The position numbers were made by a program, and so were the translations under genes. This document shows positions 51,480 through 61,212 of a stretch of DNA of 64,000 nucleotides, in pieces; position 1 is the first letter of the stretch; each line of letters starts with the position of its first letter. Source of the stretch: Myxococcales bacterium (GTDB lineage: Bacteria; Myxococcota_A; Polyangia; Palsa-1104; JAEUJZ01); the NCBI GenBank assembly GCA_016794505.1, contig JAEUJZ010000131.1, positions 145,787 through 209,786 of the forward strand. The letters are read 5' to 3'. The notes under the pieces are model-generated. The model did no database searches. It saw only the letters and a list, made by a program, of their open reading frames with translations, and had not been told where the DNA came from.

Positions 51480-53894
51480 ATGTCGCTTCGTGCAGCGCTC
51501 TCGGCAGGCCGCATCGAAGTCTTTTGCGACAACCAGTCGCTGTGCGGCGGGCTGCGCGTCCTTTTGGAGCTTGCGATCGACGGCCGATCCGAGGTGCGCG
51601 AGCTGGTGTCCTTGGCGCCGCTCGCGACGCCGCCGAACACGTTTGTCAGCGACGAGATCCCAGGCCTGCGCGTCCGCGTTTCGCTGCGCCTTCTGCCGGC
51701 GACGCCTGTCTTGCCGGGGACGATTGAAGTCGCGTGTAGCCTGCATAACCAGACGCGAAGTGGGCTTGCGCTGCAGGCGATCGTGCTGGCGGCAGAGGTG
51801 CCGAGCCATGCCTTTCTGCGCGGGGTCGGCAGCGACCCAAGCTGGCGCGTGTTCTTGGCGGGCTACAACTCGTTTTCGCCGGCCGTCTGTCGCGACAGTC
51901 GCGAGCGCTTTCGCTGGCCGCGCTTCGAGGCCGCGGGGACGTTCAACCAGTACGCCGAGTCGACGTATTTCGGCCGCGATGAGTACCTTTCTTCCCCGTG
52001 GTACGCGACCTTTACGCGCTTGGGGGATGATTCCTCGACGCTGCTGATTGGCTGGCTGGGCGCAAGCTGCGGCCTGGGTGAGATCGCGCTGCGTCGGCCG
52101 CAAGCCAGCGGCAGCGGTGGCGAGCCCGCCCGCTTGGAAGCCCGTCTGTCTTTCGGTGGCAAGCTGCTTCCGAGCGGAACGACTCTTTCCTGCGAGTCGC
52201 TGCTGCTCGGCAAGAGCGAGCCAGGGCAAGGCGATGCGCTGTTGTCGCGGTACGTCGACGAGGTGGCTGAGCGTATGCACGCGCGCCCCTGCGGGGGAGA
52301 GGCGCCGAGCGGCTGGTGTTCTTGGTACTTCTATTACACGCGCGTCTCGGCAGAACACCTGCGCACAAACCTGTCGGTGCTGCAGTCCGAGCGCGCCAGC
52401 TTGCCGGTTCGCTATGTCCAGCTTGACGACGGGTATCAGAGCCGCGTCGGAGACTGGCTCTTGCCCAACGCCAAGTTTGGCAGCTCGCTTTCCGGCTTGG
52501 GACGGCTGGCGCAAGACATTCGACGCGCCGGCTTTCTGCCCGGAATCTGGGTGGCGCCGTTTATTGCGCAGCGCTCCTCGCAGCTGTTTGCGCAGCATCC
52601 AGACTGGATCTTGCCTTCGCGGGACGGGGTCAGGCGGCGGATTGCCCACCACTTGCCGTGGGGCATCACCGACGGGCAGATCTATCCGCTGGATCTCAGT
52701 CATCCGCAGGTGCAGAAGCACCTGGAAACCGTCTTCCGCACGCTGCGCGAGCTGGGCTTTGCCTATTTCAAGATCGACTTTCTGTCGGCAGGTCTGCGCG
52801 ATGGGCGGCGTCAAGATCCCAGCCTGTCACCGGTCGAGGCGTTTCGCGCGGCGCTGTCGCGCATTCGTTCGGCGGTCGGGGACGACTTTCTTTTGGGCTG
52901 TGGAGCGCCGCTTTTGCCATCGGTGGGTCTATGCGATGGCCTGCGCGTTTCGTCCGATGTCAAGGAAGACTGGCGCGATCCCAAGGTCGCGTTCTTTGCC
53001 GCCGACTGTGGGCACCCTGCGGCCGAGCTTGCGCTGTGGAACGATCTGACGCGGGCCCACGTGCATCGTCGCTGGTTCATCAACGATCCCGACTGCCTGC
53101 TGGTGCGCGAACGCGACAGTCGACTGACCCGCGCCGAGACCGAGTCGCTGGTCAGCGTGCTTGCGGTGACGGGCGGATCGCTGTTCCTCAGCGACGATAT
53201 GAGCCGCCTGTCTAGCGATCGCCGCGCCTTGGCCGAGCGGGCGCTGCCGGTGCGTGAAGGGGGCCCCGACTGTCGCGCCTATGTGCCGGGTCTTTTGACG
53301 GAAAAGCGGCCCAGTCGGTTTCTGCGTCGCCGTCAGCATTCCGACGGACCCGAGGTCCTGGCCGCTCTCGTCAACTGGAGCGATAGCGAGACGACACGCC
53401 GCCTGCAGCTATCGGATCTGGATCTGCGCAGCAAGAGCGGGCAGCCCGACCGCCCTCGTTCGGGATACTGGCACTGTTACGAGCTTTGGCAGGCGCGCTA
53501 TCAGCTGCTTTCGGCCGAAGATGTGCTGCTGCTGACGTTGGCACCGCATGGAACGGCGCTTTTGTGCATTCAGCCGCAGCGGCTGTGCCCGCGCACGGGA
53601 CGGCCGCGGCCGCAGATCGTTTCGCTGTCGCACCACGCGACGCAGACCTTGGGCGTGCTGTCGCGGGAAAGCTGGGATGCCGAGCGCATGGAGCTTCACG
53701 CCGCCTTCGACCTGGGGGCACGACGCAGCGGTGAGCTGCAGCTGTATCTGCCCCAGGGCTATACCCTGTCTGATGCCAGCAGCGACGGTCCAACGCGCAT
53801 CAAGATCGAGTCGCCGGGCAGCCCAAGCTCGCTGCGCCGCCTGACTTTGAGCATCGACGAGCGCACCCACGTCCGCCTGCGCTTTTCGCTGTAG
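51480..53894 (+). CDS. Alpha-galactosidase-like glycoside hydrolase (GH36)
   Basis: An 804-aa GH36/melibiase-type enzyme. Core motifs are GWCSWYFYYTRVSAEHL, VRYVQLDDGYQSRVGDWL, LPGIWVAPFIAQRSS, YFKIDFLSAG with the nucleophile Asp and GLRVSSDV with the acid/base Asp. The N-terminal beta-sandwich and C-terminal barrel-closing domain are also present. There is no signal peptide, so it is cytosolic unless exported another way. Coupled to the deacetylase (1-nt gap), which suggests a shared polysaccharide target. Confidence 0.88.
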   Translation: MSLRAALSAGRIEVFCDNQSLCGGLRVLLELAIDGRSEVRELVSLAPLATPPNTFVSDEIPGLRVRVSLRLLPATPVLPGTIEVACSLHNQTRSGLALQAIVLAAEVPSHAFLRGVGSDPSWRVFLAGYNSFSPAVCRDSRERFRWPRFEAAGTFNQYAESTYFGRDEYLSSPWYATFTRLGDDSSTLLIGWLGASCGLGEIALRRPQASGSGGEPARLEARLSFGGKLLPSGTTLSCESLLLGKSEPGQGDALLSRYVDEVAERMHARPCGGEAPSGWCSWYFYYTRVSAEHLRTNLSVLQSERASLPVRYVQLDDGYQSRVGDWLLPNAKFGSSLSGLGRLAQDIRRAGFLPGIWVAPFIAQRSSQLFAQHPDWILPSRDGVRRRIAHHLPWGITDGQIYPLDLSHPQVQKHLETVFRTLRELGFAYFKIDFLSAGLRDGRRQDPSLSPVEAFRAALSRIRSAVGDDFLLGCGAPLLPSVGLCDGLRVSSDVKEDWRDPKVAFFAADCGHPAAELALWNDLTRAHVHRRWFINDPDCLLVRERDSRLTRAETESLVSVLAVTGGSLFLSDDMSRLSSDRRALAERALPVREGGPDCRAYVPGLLTEKRPSRFLRRRQHSDGPEVLAALVNWSDSETTRRLQLSDLDLRSKSGQPDRPRSGYWHCYELWQARYQLLSAEDVLLLTLAPHGTALLCIQPQRLCPRTGRPRPQIVSLSHHATQTLGVLSRESWDAERMELHAAFDLGARRSGELQLYLPQGYTLSDASSDGPTRIKIESPGSPSSLRRLTLSIDERTHVRLRFSL

Positions 53895-53937
53895 ACGCGA
53901 GCCCAGTTACGTCCTGGGCTTGCCTTCGTGCGGAGTG

Positions 53938-53967
53938 TTGACACTGCGCGGCGCGCACCTTCACAAT
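53938..53967 (+). promoter_or_regulatory. Promoter of serS, leaderless
   Basis: TTGACA (53938-53943), an 18-nt spacer and CACAAT (53962-53967). ATG 53976 lies eight bases after the -10 box and no ribosome site is present. Confidence 0.55.
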
Positions 53968-53975
53968 CGGCGCCC

Positions 53976-55277
53976 ATGATCGACCCGAAAATCCTGCGAG
54001 AGCGTCCAGAAGAAGTGCTCACAATCTATCGGGAGCGCCTGTTTGATGAGGCGGCCGTCACCACCGCACAAGAAGTGCTCAAGGTGGACACCGAGCGACG
54101 CAGATTGCTCAATGCCGCGGACGAGCTCAAGGCGAAGCGCAACGCCGCCTCGCAGGGAATCGGGCGCGAAAAAGACGAAGCCAAGCGCGCCGCCGCCATC
54201 AAAGAAATGGAAGGCGTCAAGGCTGAGATCGCCGCGCTCGACGAGAAGCTGGCCACCGTCGAGGTGGAATTCGAACGGCTGATGCTGCAGCTTCCGAACC
54301 TGCCGGCAGAAAATGTCCCGACGGGCAAGTCCGATGCCCAGAACATCGTGACGCGCGAGCACGGCGAAAAGCGTCGCTTCGACTTTCAGCCCAAGCCGCA
54401 CTGGGAGATCGGCGAAGGGCTCGGCATCATCGATTTTGAGCGAGGCGTGAAGATCTCGGGCACGCGCTTTTATGTCCTAAAAGGCGCCGGAGCCCGTCTG
54501 CAGCGGGCGCTGATCGCCTGGATGATCGACGTACATGTCGAGCAGGGCTACACCGAGATCTATCCCCCGTATATGGTCAAGCAAGCTTGTCTATTTGGGA
54601 CGGGCAACTTGCCGAAGTTTGGCGACAACCTGTATCGCGATGCCGAAGAGGACTTCTATTTCATCCCGACGGCTGAAGTCCCGGTCACCAACCTGTATCG
54701 CGACGAGATCTTGGACGCCGAGAGTCTGCCTGTGAAGCACGTTGCGTTTTCCGCGTGTTTCCGACGGGAAAAGATGGCGGCTGGGCGCGACACGCGCGGC
54801 ATGAAGCGCGGCCATCAGTTCGACAAAGTCGAGATGGTCAAGTTCGTACACCCCAGCGAATCGGCAGCGGCGCTGCAGCAGCTTTTGGCCGATGCCGAAG
54901 CGATCTTAAAGGGCCTTGAGCTGCCCTATCGCGTCGTCAAGATGTGTACCGGCGATCTGTCGTTCGCGGCCTGTGAAAAGTACGACTTGGAAGTCTTTGC
55001 ACCGGGCTGCGACGAGTGGCTGGAGGTGTCGTCGTGCAGCAACTTCGGCGACTTCCAAGCGCGGCGGGCGCAGATTCGCTTCAAGAGCAGCAAAGACAAA
55101 AAGGACAAGCCGCGGCATGTCCACACGCTGAATGGCTCGGGTCTGGCGCTGCCACGAACGGTCATCGCGGTGCTTGAGAACTATCAGCAGCCCGACGGGA
55201 CGGTGCGCGTGCCCAGCGTCCTTCGCCCGTATATGGGGGGCGCCGAAGTGATCCGCAAAGACGGAAGCCCGCGGTAG
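53976..55277 (+). CDS. serS: Seryl-tRNA synthetase
   Basis: A 433-aa class II aminoacyl-tRNA synthetase. The N-terminal coiled-coil arm (about 25-110, TERRRLLNAADELKAKRNAAS) contacts the tRNA. Catalytic motifs are TAEVPVTNLYRDEIL, CFRREKMAAGRDTRGMKRGH with the motif 2 Arg, and NGSGLALPRTVIAVLENYQ with the motif 3 Arg. Motif 2 has REKMAAGRDTRGMKRGH in place of the usual SEAGSAGRDTRGLYRVH. ATG 53976 gives the family start MIDPKILRERP. Confidence 0.96.
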   Translation: MIDPKILRERPEEVLTIYRERLFDEAAVTTAQEVLKVDTERRRLLNAADELKAKRNAASQGIGREKDEAKRAAAIKEMEGVKAEIAALDEKLATVEVEFERLMLQLPNLPAENVPTGKSDAQNIVTREHGEKRRFDFQPKPHWEIGEGLGIIDFERGVKISGTRFYVLKGAGARLQRALIAWMIDVHVEQGYTEIYPPYMVKQACLFGTGNLPKFGDNLYRDAEEDFYFIPTAEVPVTNLYRDEILDAESLPVKHVAFSACFRREKMAAGRDTRGMKRGHQFDKVEMVKFVHPSESAAALQQLLADAEAILKGLELPYRVVKMCTGDLSFAACEKYDLEVFAPGCDEWLEVSSCSNFGDFQARRAQIRFKSSKDKKDKPRHVHTLNGSGLALPRTVIAVLENYQQPDGTVRVPSVLRPYMGGAEVIRKDGSPR

Positions 55278-55397
55278 TTGAGCCGGCGATTTGGGGGCTG
55301 GGCGGCGGGCAGGTCCAGCCAATCTTGACGGGTGGGATGCGGCGACATCGCCGCAGACAGGGCCTCGGGCAGAGTGATAAGATGCTTGGGTCCACCC

Positions 55398-56552
55398 ATG
55401 TCGACACCTACGCAGACCCACTCTCTGATCCCTCTTTCTGTCTGTTGGTCGGGGCCTCGCCAGCGCTGGCTCTTGCGCGGGCTGTGGGCTTCGAGCTTCG
55501 TCCTGCTGCTTGGCGATGGCGGCGCTGTGGCGGAGGCGCGCACGCATCGAGCGAACAAGAAGGGCGCCGGGGATGCTGCCGTCACGGCACCGGCTGCGCC
55601 CGGCCATGATGCAGCAGGGCCCGAGGTGACCAAGGCCGCCGCCGCCGACAGCGGCAGCAAGGCATCGGCTGCGAATCCGGCCAGCCCGCCCGCTGCGACA
55701 TCGCCCAAGCCCACTACGGTGGCTGCCTCGACGCCGACCGGAAGGCCGGCGGCCGGTCAGCCGGCGCAACCCGGCAGCAAAGCCGGTGCGTCTGCGAATG
55801 GGGCGACCAAGCCGACGGGGACAGCGGAAGGCTCCGACGGAAAAGCTGCCGTTGCCAGCGCTCCGCCGAAAGAGCTTCAGGTCTCGGAGCCGCGGCAACA
55901 GGCTGCGCGCGAGCACTTCATGCGCGGCGTCGATCTGTATACACAGGGCAACTATCCGAACGCCTGGCTGGAGTTTTCTGCCGCGTACCAGATCGTCCCG
56001 CTCGTCGATCTTTTGAACAACATGGCGCGCTGCGAAGTGCGCATGGGGCGGCCTCGCGATGCGCTCGATCACTTCAAGCGCTTCATCGCAGCGCGGCCCA
56101 ACGATCAAGATGCCGAGTACATCAATCAAGAGATCGCGCGCTTGGAAGGGGAGCTAGGCCGCAAGACGAACACCACTCAAGTGGCCGAGGCCGCAGAAGC
56201 GCCCGCGTCCAAGCCGCCTCCACGCGTGCCGGTGGCGTCGATCTTTGCCGGCGCTGCGACGATCGCGGCCGCTGTCGCTGGCGGCGTGACCTTGGGGCTT
56301 GTGAACGGCCGCTACAACGATCTCAGAGCGATCTGTGCCACCACTGGCTGCCCGGCCGAAGACGTCGGCGTGCTCGAACGGCAGTCGTATGCGGGATATG
56401 GCTTGCTCGCGGTGGCAGGCGTCGGTGCGGTTGTGACCGGTGTGCTGCTTTCGTTTGAACTCCGCCGAAACAAAGAGGCCGGGCTGCGCCAGTTTTCCAG
56501 CCTGCGGATCGGCGCTCCTCTGGCTTCGTTTGCCTTGCCAGGGAGGTTCTAA
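55398..56552 (+). CDS. TPR protein with C-terminal membrane anchor
   Basis: A 384-aa envelope protein. A hydrophobic signal or anchor (WASSFVLLLGDGGAVAEA) is followed by about 130 residues of Ala/Pro/Lys/Gly linker, TPR-like repeats at 165-235 (AREHFMRGVDLYTQGNYPNAWLEFSAAYQI, CEVRMGRPRDALDHFKRF) and two C-terminal hydrophobic segments (VASIFAGAATIAAAVAGGVTLGLV and YGLLAVAGVGAVVTGVLLSFEL). This layout recurs in Myxococcota. Start at ATG 55398 is preferred over upstream codons. TAATG overlap couples it to the Cys-rich lipoprotein gene. Confidence 0.75.
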   Translation: MSTPTQTHSLIPLSVCWSGPRQRWLLRGLWASSFVLLLGDGGAVAEARTHRANKKGAGDAAVTAPAAPGHDAAGPEVTKAAAADSGSKASAANPASPPAATSPKPTTVAASTPTGRPAAGQPAQPGSKAGASANGATKPTGTAEGSDGKAAVASAPPKELQVSEPRQQAAREHFMRGVDLYTQGNYPNAWLEFSAAYQIVPLVDLLNNMARCEVRMGRPRDALDHFKRFIAARPNDQDAEYINQEIARLEGELGRKTNTTQVAEAAEAPASKPPPRVPVASIFAGAATIAAAVAGGVTLGLVNGRYNDLRAICATTGCPAEDVGVLERQSYAGYGLLAVAGVGAVVTGVLLSFELRRNKEAGLRQFSSLRIGAPLASFALPGRF

Positions 56553-57634
56553 TGCGTCTCGTTCGCTTAGCTTCGATCGTTCCTCTGATTGCTCCTTTGT
56601 TTGCGCTTTCCAGCTGCTGGGACTTCGCCGCGCTGAACGCCACAGCCAGCAGCTCAGATGGCGGCGTGGACATGTATTTCTGCGACAAGTCGCCGCTGCC
56701 GGTCGTCGAGGACTGCACCGACGGCGTCGACAACAACGATGACTGTCGCACCGACTGCGACGATCCGCAGTGCGCGACCACGCACCTTGGCTGCGTGGAT
56801 CCGATGAGGCAGATCATTGGCTATGGCAGCAAGATTGGTATGGCGGCGATGTGTCCCGGCACGCAGACCGCCACGGCCATCAACCGGAACCTCAGCCTCA
56901 ATGGCAACTGCTCGATGGGATGCGCTTGTCAGGCCACCGGCAACTGGCGCTGCAGCAGCAACCTGCATGTCTCGAACACGCAGGCGGACTGCATGGCCGA
57001 CGTTCGGCGCGGCAGCGTTGCTCTGCTAAGTGGCGCGGGTGGTACGCCGCTCAATGACTGCGATGCCGTTCCAGCGACCGCAGCGGTGACCGATTACTTC
57101 AAGATCGATAACATCATGTCCGTCTGTCCCGTCGACGCCGCGTCGCGTGGAACGCTGGCAGCAAGCTGGGGCAGCCAGCAGCAGTTCTGCTCGACCACGC
57201 CATCTGCGACCACGTGTGACACGGTCGAGTGCATGGCGAAGAACGGCCAGTGCATCGCGTTCAATGGCACCAGCGCCACCTGCCCCACGCCCTTCGTGTT
57301 CAAAGAGATCTGGTACCGCAGCTACACCGACAATCGCACCTGCGTGTGTAGCTGTGGCACCGGAGCCAACTCCTGCTCGATTGCTGGCACGCAGGCGCAG
57401 TTTACGGACTCGGTGATGTGCATGACGGGAGGTGGTGTGAAGACCAGCCCGGCCACCATGACCAACACCTGCGTTCAAGCCAATCTGGCCATGATGACGC
57501 CCGCTGCCGCCTTTAGCTTCCAAGCGCGTCCGGTCTGCGTCGCAGCGGGCATCGCGGCCAACGATCTCGCGACCGAAGTCACAGCCGGCCGCGTCACGCT
57601 GAACGGCCCCATCACGCTCTGCTGTCAGCAGTAG
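56552..57634 (+). CDS. Cysteine-rich lipoprotein, unknown function
   Basis: A 360-aa secreted lipoprotein (lipobox LFALSSC). It carries the myxobacterial EDCTDGVDNNDDCRTDCDDP motif, a short Asp/Cys segment typical of calcium-binding or adhesion-like extracellular proteins, and about 25 cysteines in all, which suggests many disulfides. The rest has no known domain. ATG 56552 overlaps the upstream stop (TAATG) behind GGGAGG. The pair with the TPR protein is likely one functional unit. Confidence 0.72.
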   Translation: MRLVRLASIVPLIAPLFALSSCWDFAALNATASSSDGGVDMYFCDKSPLPVVEDCTDGVDNNDDCRTDCDDPQCATTHLGCVDPMRQIIGYGSKIGMAAMCPGTQTATAINRNLSLNGNCSMGCACQATGNWRCSSNLHVSNTQADCMADVRRGSVALLSGAGGTPLNDCDAVPATAAVTDYFKIDNIMSVCPVDAASRGTLAASWGSQQQFCSTTPSATTCDTVECMAKNGQCIAFNGTSATCPTPFVFKEIWYRSYTDNRTCVCSCGTGANSCSIAGTQAQFTDSVMCMTGGGVKTSPATMTNTCVQANLAMMTPAAAFSFQARPVCVAAGIAANDLATEVTAGRVTLNGPITLCCQQ

Positions 57635-57653
57635 CCGCGCTGCCGCATCGGGC

Positions 57654-58652
57654 TTACTCTCCGGCCACAGGTGGAATCGCTGGCCCGCGCTCGGGAAAGA
57701 ACACGCCGTCGTAGTCCTCGGCAGAAAACGGCAGATCGAGTCGGCTCTGCCGCACAAATGTCTCGCCATACAAGATCGCGGCAGTGGTCCCTGCCACAAA
57801 GCGAGATGGGTAATACGAAAGGTGCATCAGCGCCGCGCCGGCTCGCTCGGTCTGCGTGGTCGCACCGAGGATCTCGGCCCGCGAGTCGGCATGCCGACAG
57901 CACGACGCGATGAATTCGATCGCCGCTTGCTCAAAGCGCGTCGGCGAAAACGCCAGATCGTCAGGGTCGCGGCCCGGCTGTCCGCGATAGGGCGCTGGAT
58001 CGTTGCCACTGCGCCACAGCGATGCCTCGCCCGGTCGCGCGAACGGATCGACGTAGCAGCCGTTTAGCCACACGTTCATGTGGACGTGCGGCGGCGTCCA
58101 CGGAAACGTCGTTAGCGCATCGATGCCGCTATACCCCGAAAGCGCGATCACCTCGCCACGCGCCACCTGCTGCCCTGGCTGCACCAGCGGACGACTCAGG
58201 TGGTTGTAGCTGGTGGCCAAGCCGCGGCCGTGATCCAAAAAGATCTTGCGGCCTCCGCGATTGAACTCGCTCGACACGCGCAAGACCACGCCAGGAGCCG
58301 CCGCCACCACCTGCGTCCCCGGCGGGACGGCCAGATCCGTGCCGTTGTGGCTGTCGTATGTGTTGCCGCCGCCTCGGAAGTCCAGCACCTGCGTTACGCG
58401 CACCGACCAGCCATGCTCAGGTGGGGGCTGTCGGTGGTTAAACAGGTTGGTGATCGGCACGCGTCGACCACAGGGCGAGCCTCCCAGCCACAGCGGCAGC
58501 GCATAGCGTGGGCGAAGCTGTCTGAGGCTGCTGAGATCAAAGCGCGAAGGCGGCGTGTGTTCATCGCCCGCAAACGTCAGCAGCGCCGCTCGCAGCGTCG
58601 GTCCCAAGGGACGCAAGCCCAAGGCTTCGATCAGTCCTACGCGCTGTCGCAT
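57654..58652 (-). CDS. M23 (LytM) family metallopeptidase
   Basis: A 332-aa protein whose middle is a LytM peptidase: YDSHNGTDLAVPPGTQVVAAAPG (zinc His and Asp in HxxxD), GLATSYNHLSRPLVQPGQQVARGEVIALSGYSG and PPHVHMNVWLNG (HxH). All zinc ligands are present. No clear signal peptide is seen, so export, if any, is unusual. The C-terminal 120 residues are not conserved. It probably cuts peptidoglycan peptide bridges, or acts on another cross-linked peptide. AAAGGA lies upstream of the ATG. Confidence 0.85.
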   Translation of the reverse strand: MRQRVGLIEALGLRPLGPTLRAALLTFAGDEHTPPSRFDLSSLRQLRPRYALPLWLGGSPCGRRVPITNLFNHRQPPPEHGWSVRVTQVLDFRGGGNTYDSHNGTDLAVPPGTQVVAAAPGVVLRVSSEFNRGGRKIFLDHGRGLATSYNHLSRPLVQPGQQVARGEVIALSGYSGIDALTTFPWTPPHVHMNVWLNGCYVDPFARPGEASLWRSGNDPAPYRGQPGRDPDDLAFSPTRFEQAAIEFIASCCRHADSRAEILGATTQTERAGAALMHLSYYPSRFVAGTTAAILYGETFVRQSRLDLPFSAEDYDGVFFPERGPAIPPVAGE

Positions 58653-58694
58653 CAGCGATCCTTTCGACGGGCGAAATGGCAGAAGTGGGCGCGC

Positions 58695-59132
58695 CTAGCG
58701 CGGCCAGTGATACAGCATGGCGTACACGATGACGCCCGTGACCGAAACGTACAGCCAGATGGGATAGGCGTAGCGCACGATTCGGCGGTGGGCCTCGATG
58801 CGGCTCTGCCAGGCAAGCTGCACGGCGCGCAGCGCAAGCACCGGCACCGCCATGGCGAGCAGCATGTGCGAGGACAAGATCGCAAGATACACGCCGCGCC
58901 ACAGCCCATCACCGGGGAAGCGGTGCGTGCCGGTCAAGACGAAGCGAATCGCGTAGCACACCAGAAACAGCGCCGACACCACGCAAGCGGTCAGCATGGC
59001 TCGACGGTGCGCGGTGATCTGTTTGTGGGAAATGAAGTATCGACCGGCCAAAAGGCAGATCGCGCTCAAGCTGTTTAGGCCGGCGTTGACCGACGGCAGG
59101 ATCTCGCCAAGTTGTTCATGCAGGGATGTCAT
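58695..59132 (-). CDS. DUF420 membrane protein
   Basis: A 145-aa inner-membrane protein with four hydrophobic helices and the DUF420/YozB signature: LPSVNAGLNSLSAICLLAGRYFI, KQITAHRRAMLTACVVSALFL, VYLAILSSHMLLAMAVPVLALRAVQLA and RIVRYAYPIWLYVSVTGVIVYAML. Family members often sit near cytochrome oxidase genes and may help its assembly; none is adjacent here. ATG 59132 is used. Confidence 0.8.
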   Translation of the reverse strand: MTSLHEQLGEILPSVNAGLNSLSAICLLAGRYFISHKQITAHRRAMLTACVVSALFLVCYAIRFVLTGTHRFPGDGLWRGVYLAILSSHMLLAMAVPVLALRAVQLAWQSRIEAHRRIVRYAYPIWLYVSVTGVIVYAMLYHWPR

Positions 59133-59163
59133 GTGCAGCAGGGCCTCGAACCAGGGTCTGGAA

Positions 59164-61185
59164 TCAAGCAGGATGGCTTGCTGACGCAGCGGCCATGGAC
59201 TCAGGGACAGGGCGCAGGCGAACCGGCTCGTCGTATAGCGCAGCGCCTTCGCCGGCATCGGTAAGCTGGGCCGCGACCAGCGCGTTGGCGCAGCATCCAT
59301 CGCGCAAGTGGCCGCCCTTGGGAATCAGCGCCACATCGCGACGCTGTCGGCGGTCGAGGTGCAAGCGCACCAGCATATGAGCGATGCGCGATTCAAGCTG
59401 CGCAAGATCTCCTTCGCCGCGTCCGATCGCCGCCGCCACATCGGGATGCACCGTTAGAATCGCCGGGCCCGTGGGCAAGACCGGCCACTGCGACGACTGC
59501 GACTTTTCCGTCGAAAGCGACAGCAGAAGCAGCGGGTATTCCGGGCCCAGATGCGGCGGAGCCGCGGCGGTGGCAAGCGCCGGATCGTGGATCAACTGGA
59601 CGCACCCCGATGCGGTGGCAAAGCCGCTTGGAATCGACGAGCCGGGCTTGGCAGCAAAGAGTACCGGCGACGCGAGCGGGCTACGCACCGGACCTGCTTC
59701 AAGCTGCTCGATCGTCACGCCATGCTCCGTCAGGCGAGGCGAGAGCATCTTCATTTGCCAGTCTCGCGCGCTGCCGGCCACGACCTGAGAAAGTCCCACG
59801 CGCTCGGCCAGTGCTTGAATGATCTCTAGATCGCTCTTTACCCCCGGCGGTGGCGGCACCACGGGCCGCGCCACGCCCAGGTAATGATGGCCATACGCAC
59901 CCAGCACATCGTCCGCTTCAAGCAGCGTGTTGCAGGGCAAGACCAGCGTCGCAAGCTCGGCGGTGTCGGACAGCCAGCTATCAACGACCACCACAAGCTC
60001 GCGCGAGCGGAGCGCCTGGACCGTCGTATGCGACTCGGGCAGCATGGCCACGGGATTTCCGGCAGTGATCCACACCGCGCGAATCGGTGGATCCTGGGCC
60101 GCCAAGATGTCGCGACCAAACAGCGGCTCGCACACCGTCCGCGGCGCAGAGCCCTGACAGAACGACGTGTCAAAGGCGGCCCGCCGCTTGAAATAAAACG
60201 ACACGCCACCGCCTGGAATCCCCAGGTTTCCGCTGACCGCGCCCAGGGCATCCAGCGCCCGCACGATGGCCACGCCGTTTCGTCGTCGCCCCATTCCCCA
60301 GCCGACCAAGATCGTCGCCGGGGCTGCGTTGCAGAGCGCGTCGCAGATGTGCTCGACCTCGGCCCGCGTGACATCGGCTTGGGTCGTCCATGCGTCCACG
60401 CTGTGCGCATGACACAGGGCCAGAAACTCGGGCAGGTGATCGCAGAACTCGGCGGCGTTTGCGGTCCACTTGCCTTGCTCGTACAGGCGCCGCGCGACCG
60501 CCATGGCCAGCGCGAAGTCTCCGCCCGGCCGCACCGCGATCGTGCGCTCGCACAGCGTGGCGGTGCGATGCCACACCGGATCGATCAGCGTAAGCCGCGC
60601 TCCACGGCGCTTTGCTTCGCGCAGGATGGGGATCATGTGCGGGCTCGATGCCCAGACGTTTTTGCCCCAAAGCAGGATCGACTTGGCGTTGTACAGGTCG
60701 AAGACATCGCTTGAGTCCTCGACGCCAAAGTCGACCTCTTGCGCGTAGTCGCCCGCCCCCGAGCAGATGTCACCGCGCTTGACGGTGACCGGTCCGAAGC
60801 GCTCGAAGAACAGGTCGACGACCTTGGGCACCATGCCCAGCGTCCCGCCTGAGCGGTAATGAAAGATCGCCGCCGGTCCCGACTCGGCACGGATGCGCAC
60901 CAGGGCTTCCGCGGCAAACGACAGCGCGCGGTCCCACGACACCGGCTCTAGCTGTCCCGTTTGGGCGTTGCGCAGAAGCGGCGTCGTGATGCGAGCGGGC
61001 GCGTACTGCTGGTTCAGAAAGTGGCTTGTGCGATAGCACAGGAAGCCCTGCGTGATCGGGTGCTCGGGGTCACCGCTCAGGTGTGTGACGCGCCCGTCTT
61101 GCACCGTCGCCACGATCGAGCACGCATCGGGGCAGTCGCGGTTGCATGTCGTCTTGCGCTGCACCGTCTCGCTGGTCCGGGTCAT
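59164..61185 (-). CDS. Molybdopterin oxidoreductase with N-terminal [4Fe-4S] motif
   Basis: A 673-aa member of the DMSO-reductase superfamily. The N-terminal cluster ligands read CNRDCPDAC with a fourth Cys in GFLCYR. Molybdopterin-domain features follow: RGDICSGAGDYAQ, ILLWGKNVWASSPHM, RLTLIDPVWHRTATLCERTIAVRPG and the C-terminal dinucleotide domain. The CxxDCPDxC opening marks a poorly characterised group annotated as formate-dehydrogenase or nitrate-reductase like; the substrate is unknown. AAAGGAGC precedes the ATG. Confidence 0.85.
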   Translation of the reverse strand: MTRTSETVQRKTTCNRDCPDACSIVATVQDGRVTHLSGDPEHPITQGFLCYRTSHFLNQQYAPARITTPLLRNAQTGQLEPVSWDRALSFAAEALVRIRAESGPAAIFHYRSGGTLGMVPKVVDLFFERFGPVTVKRGDICSGAGDYAQEVDFGVEDSSDVFDLYNAKSILLWGKNVWASSPHMIPILREAKRRGARLTLIDPVWHRTATLCERTIAVRPGGDFALAMAVARRLYEQGKWTANAAEFCDHLPEFLALCHAHSVDAWTTQADVTRAEVEHICDALCNAAPATILVGWGMGRRRNGVAIVRALDALGAVSGNLGIPGGGVSFYFKRRAAFDTSFCQGSAPRTVCEPLFGRDILAAQDPPIRAVWITAGNPVAMLPESHTTVQALRSRELVVVVDSWLSDTAELATLVLPCNTLLEADDVLGAYGHHYLGVARPVVPPPPGVKSDLEIIQALAERVGLSQVVAGSARDWQMKMLSPRLTEHGVTIEQLEAGPVRSPLASPVLFAAKPGSSIPSGFATASGCVQLIHDPALATAAAPPHLGPEYPLLLLSLSTEKSQSSQWPVLPTGPAILTVHPDVAAAIGRGEGDLAQLESRIAHMLVRLHLDRRQRRDVALIPKGGHLRDGCCANALVAAQLTDAGEGAALYDEPVRLRPVPESMAAASASHPA

Positions 61186-61212
61186 GCTCGCTCCTTTGTG
61201 CGGCGGCCTTCG

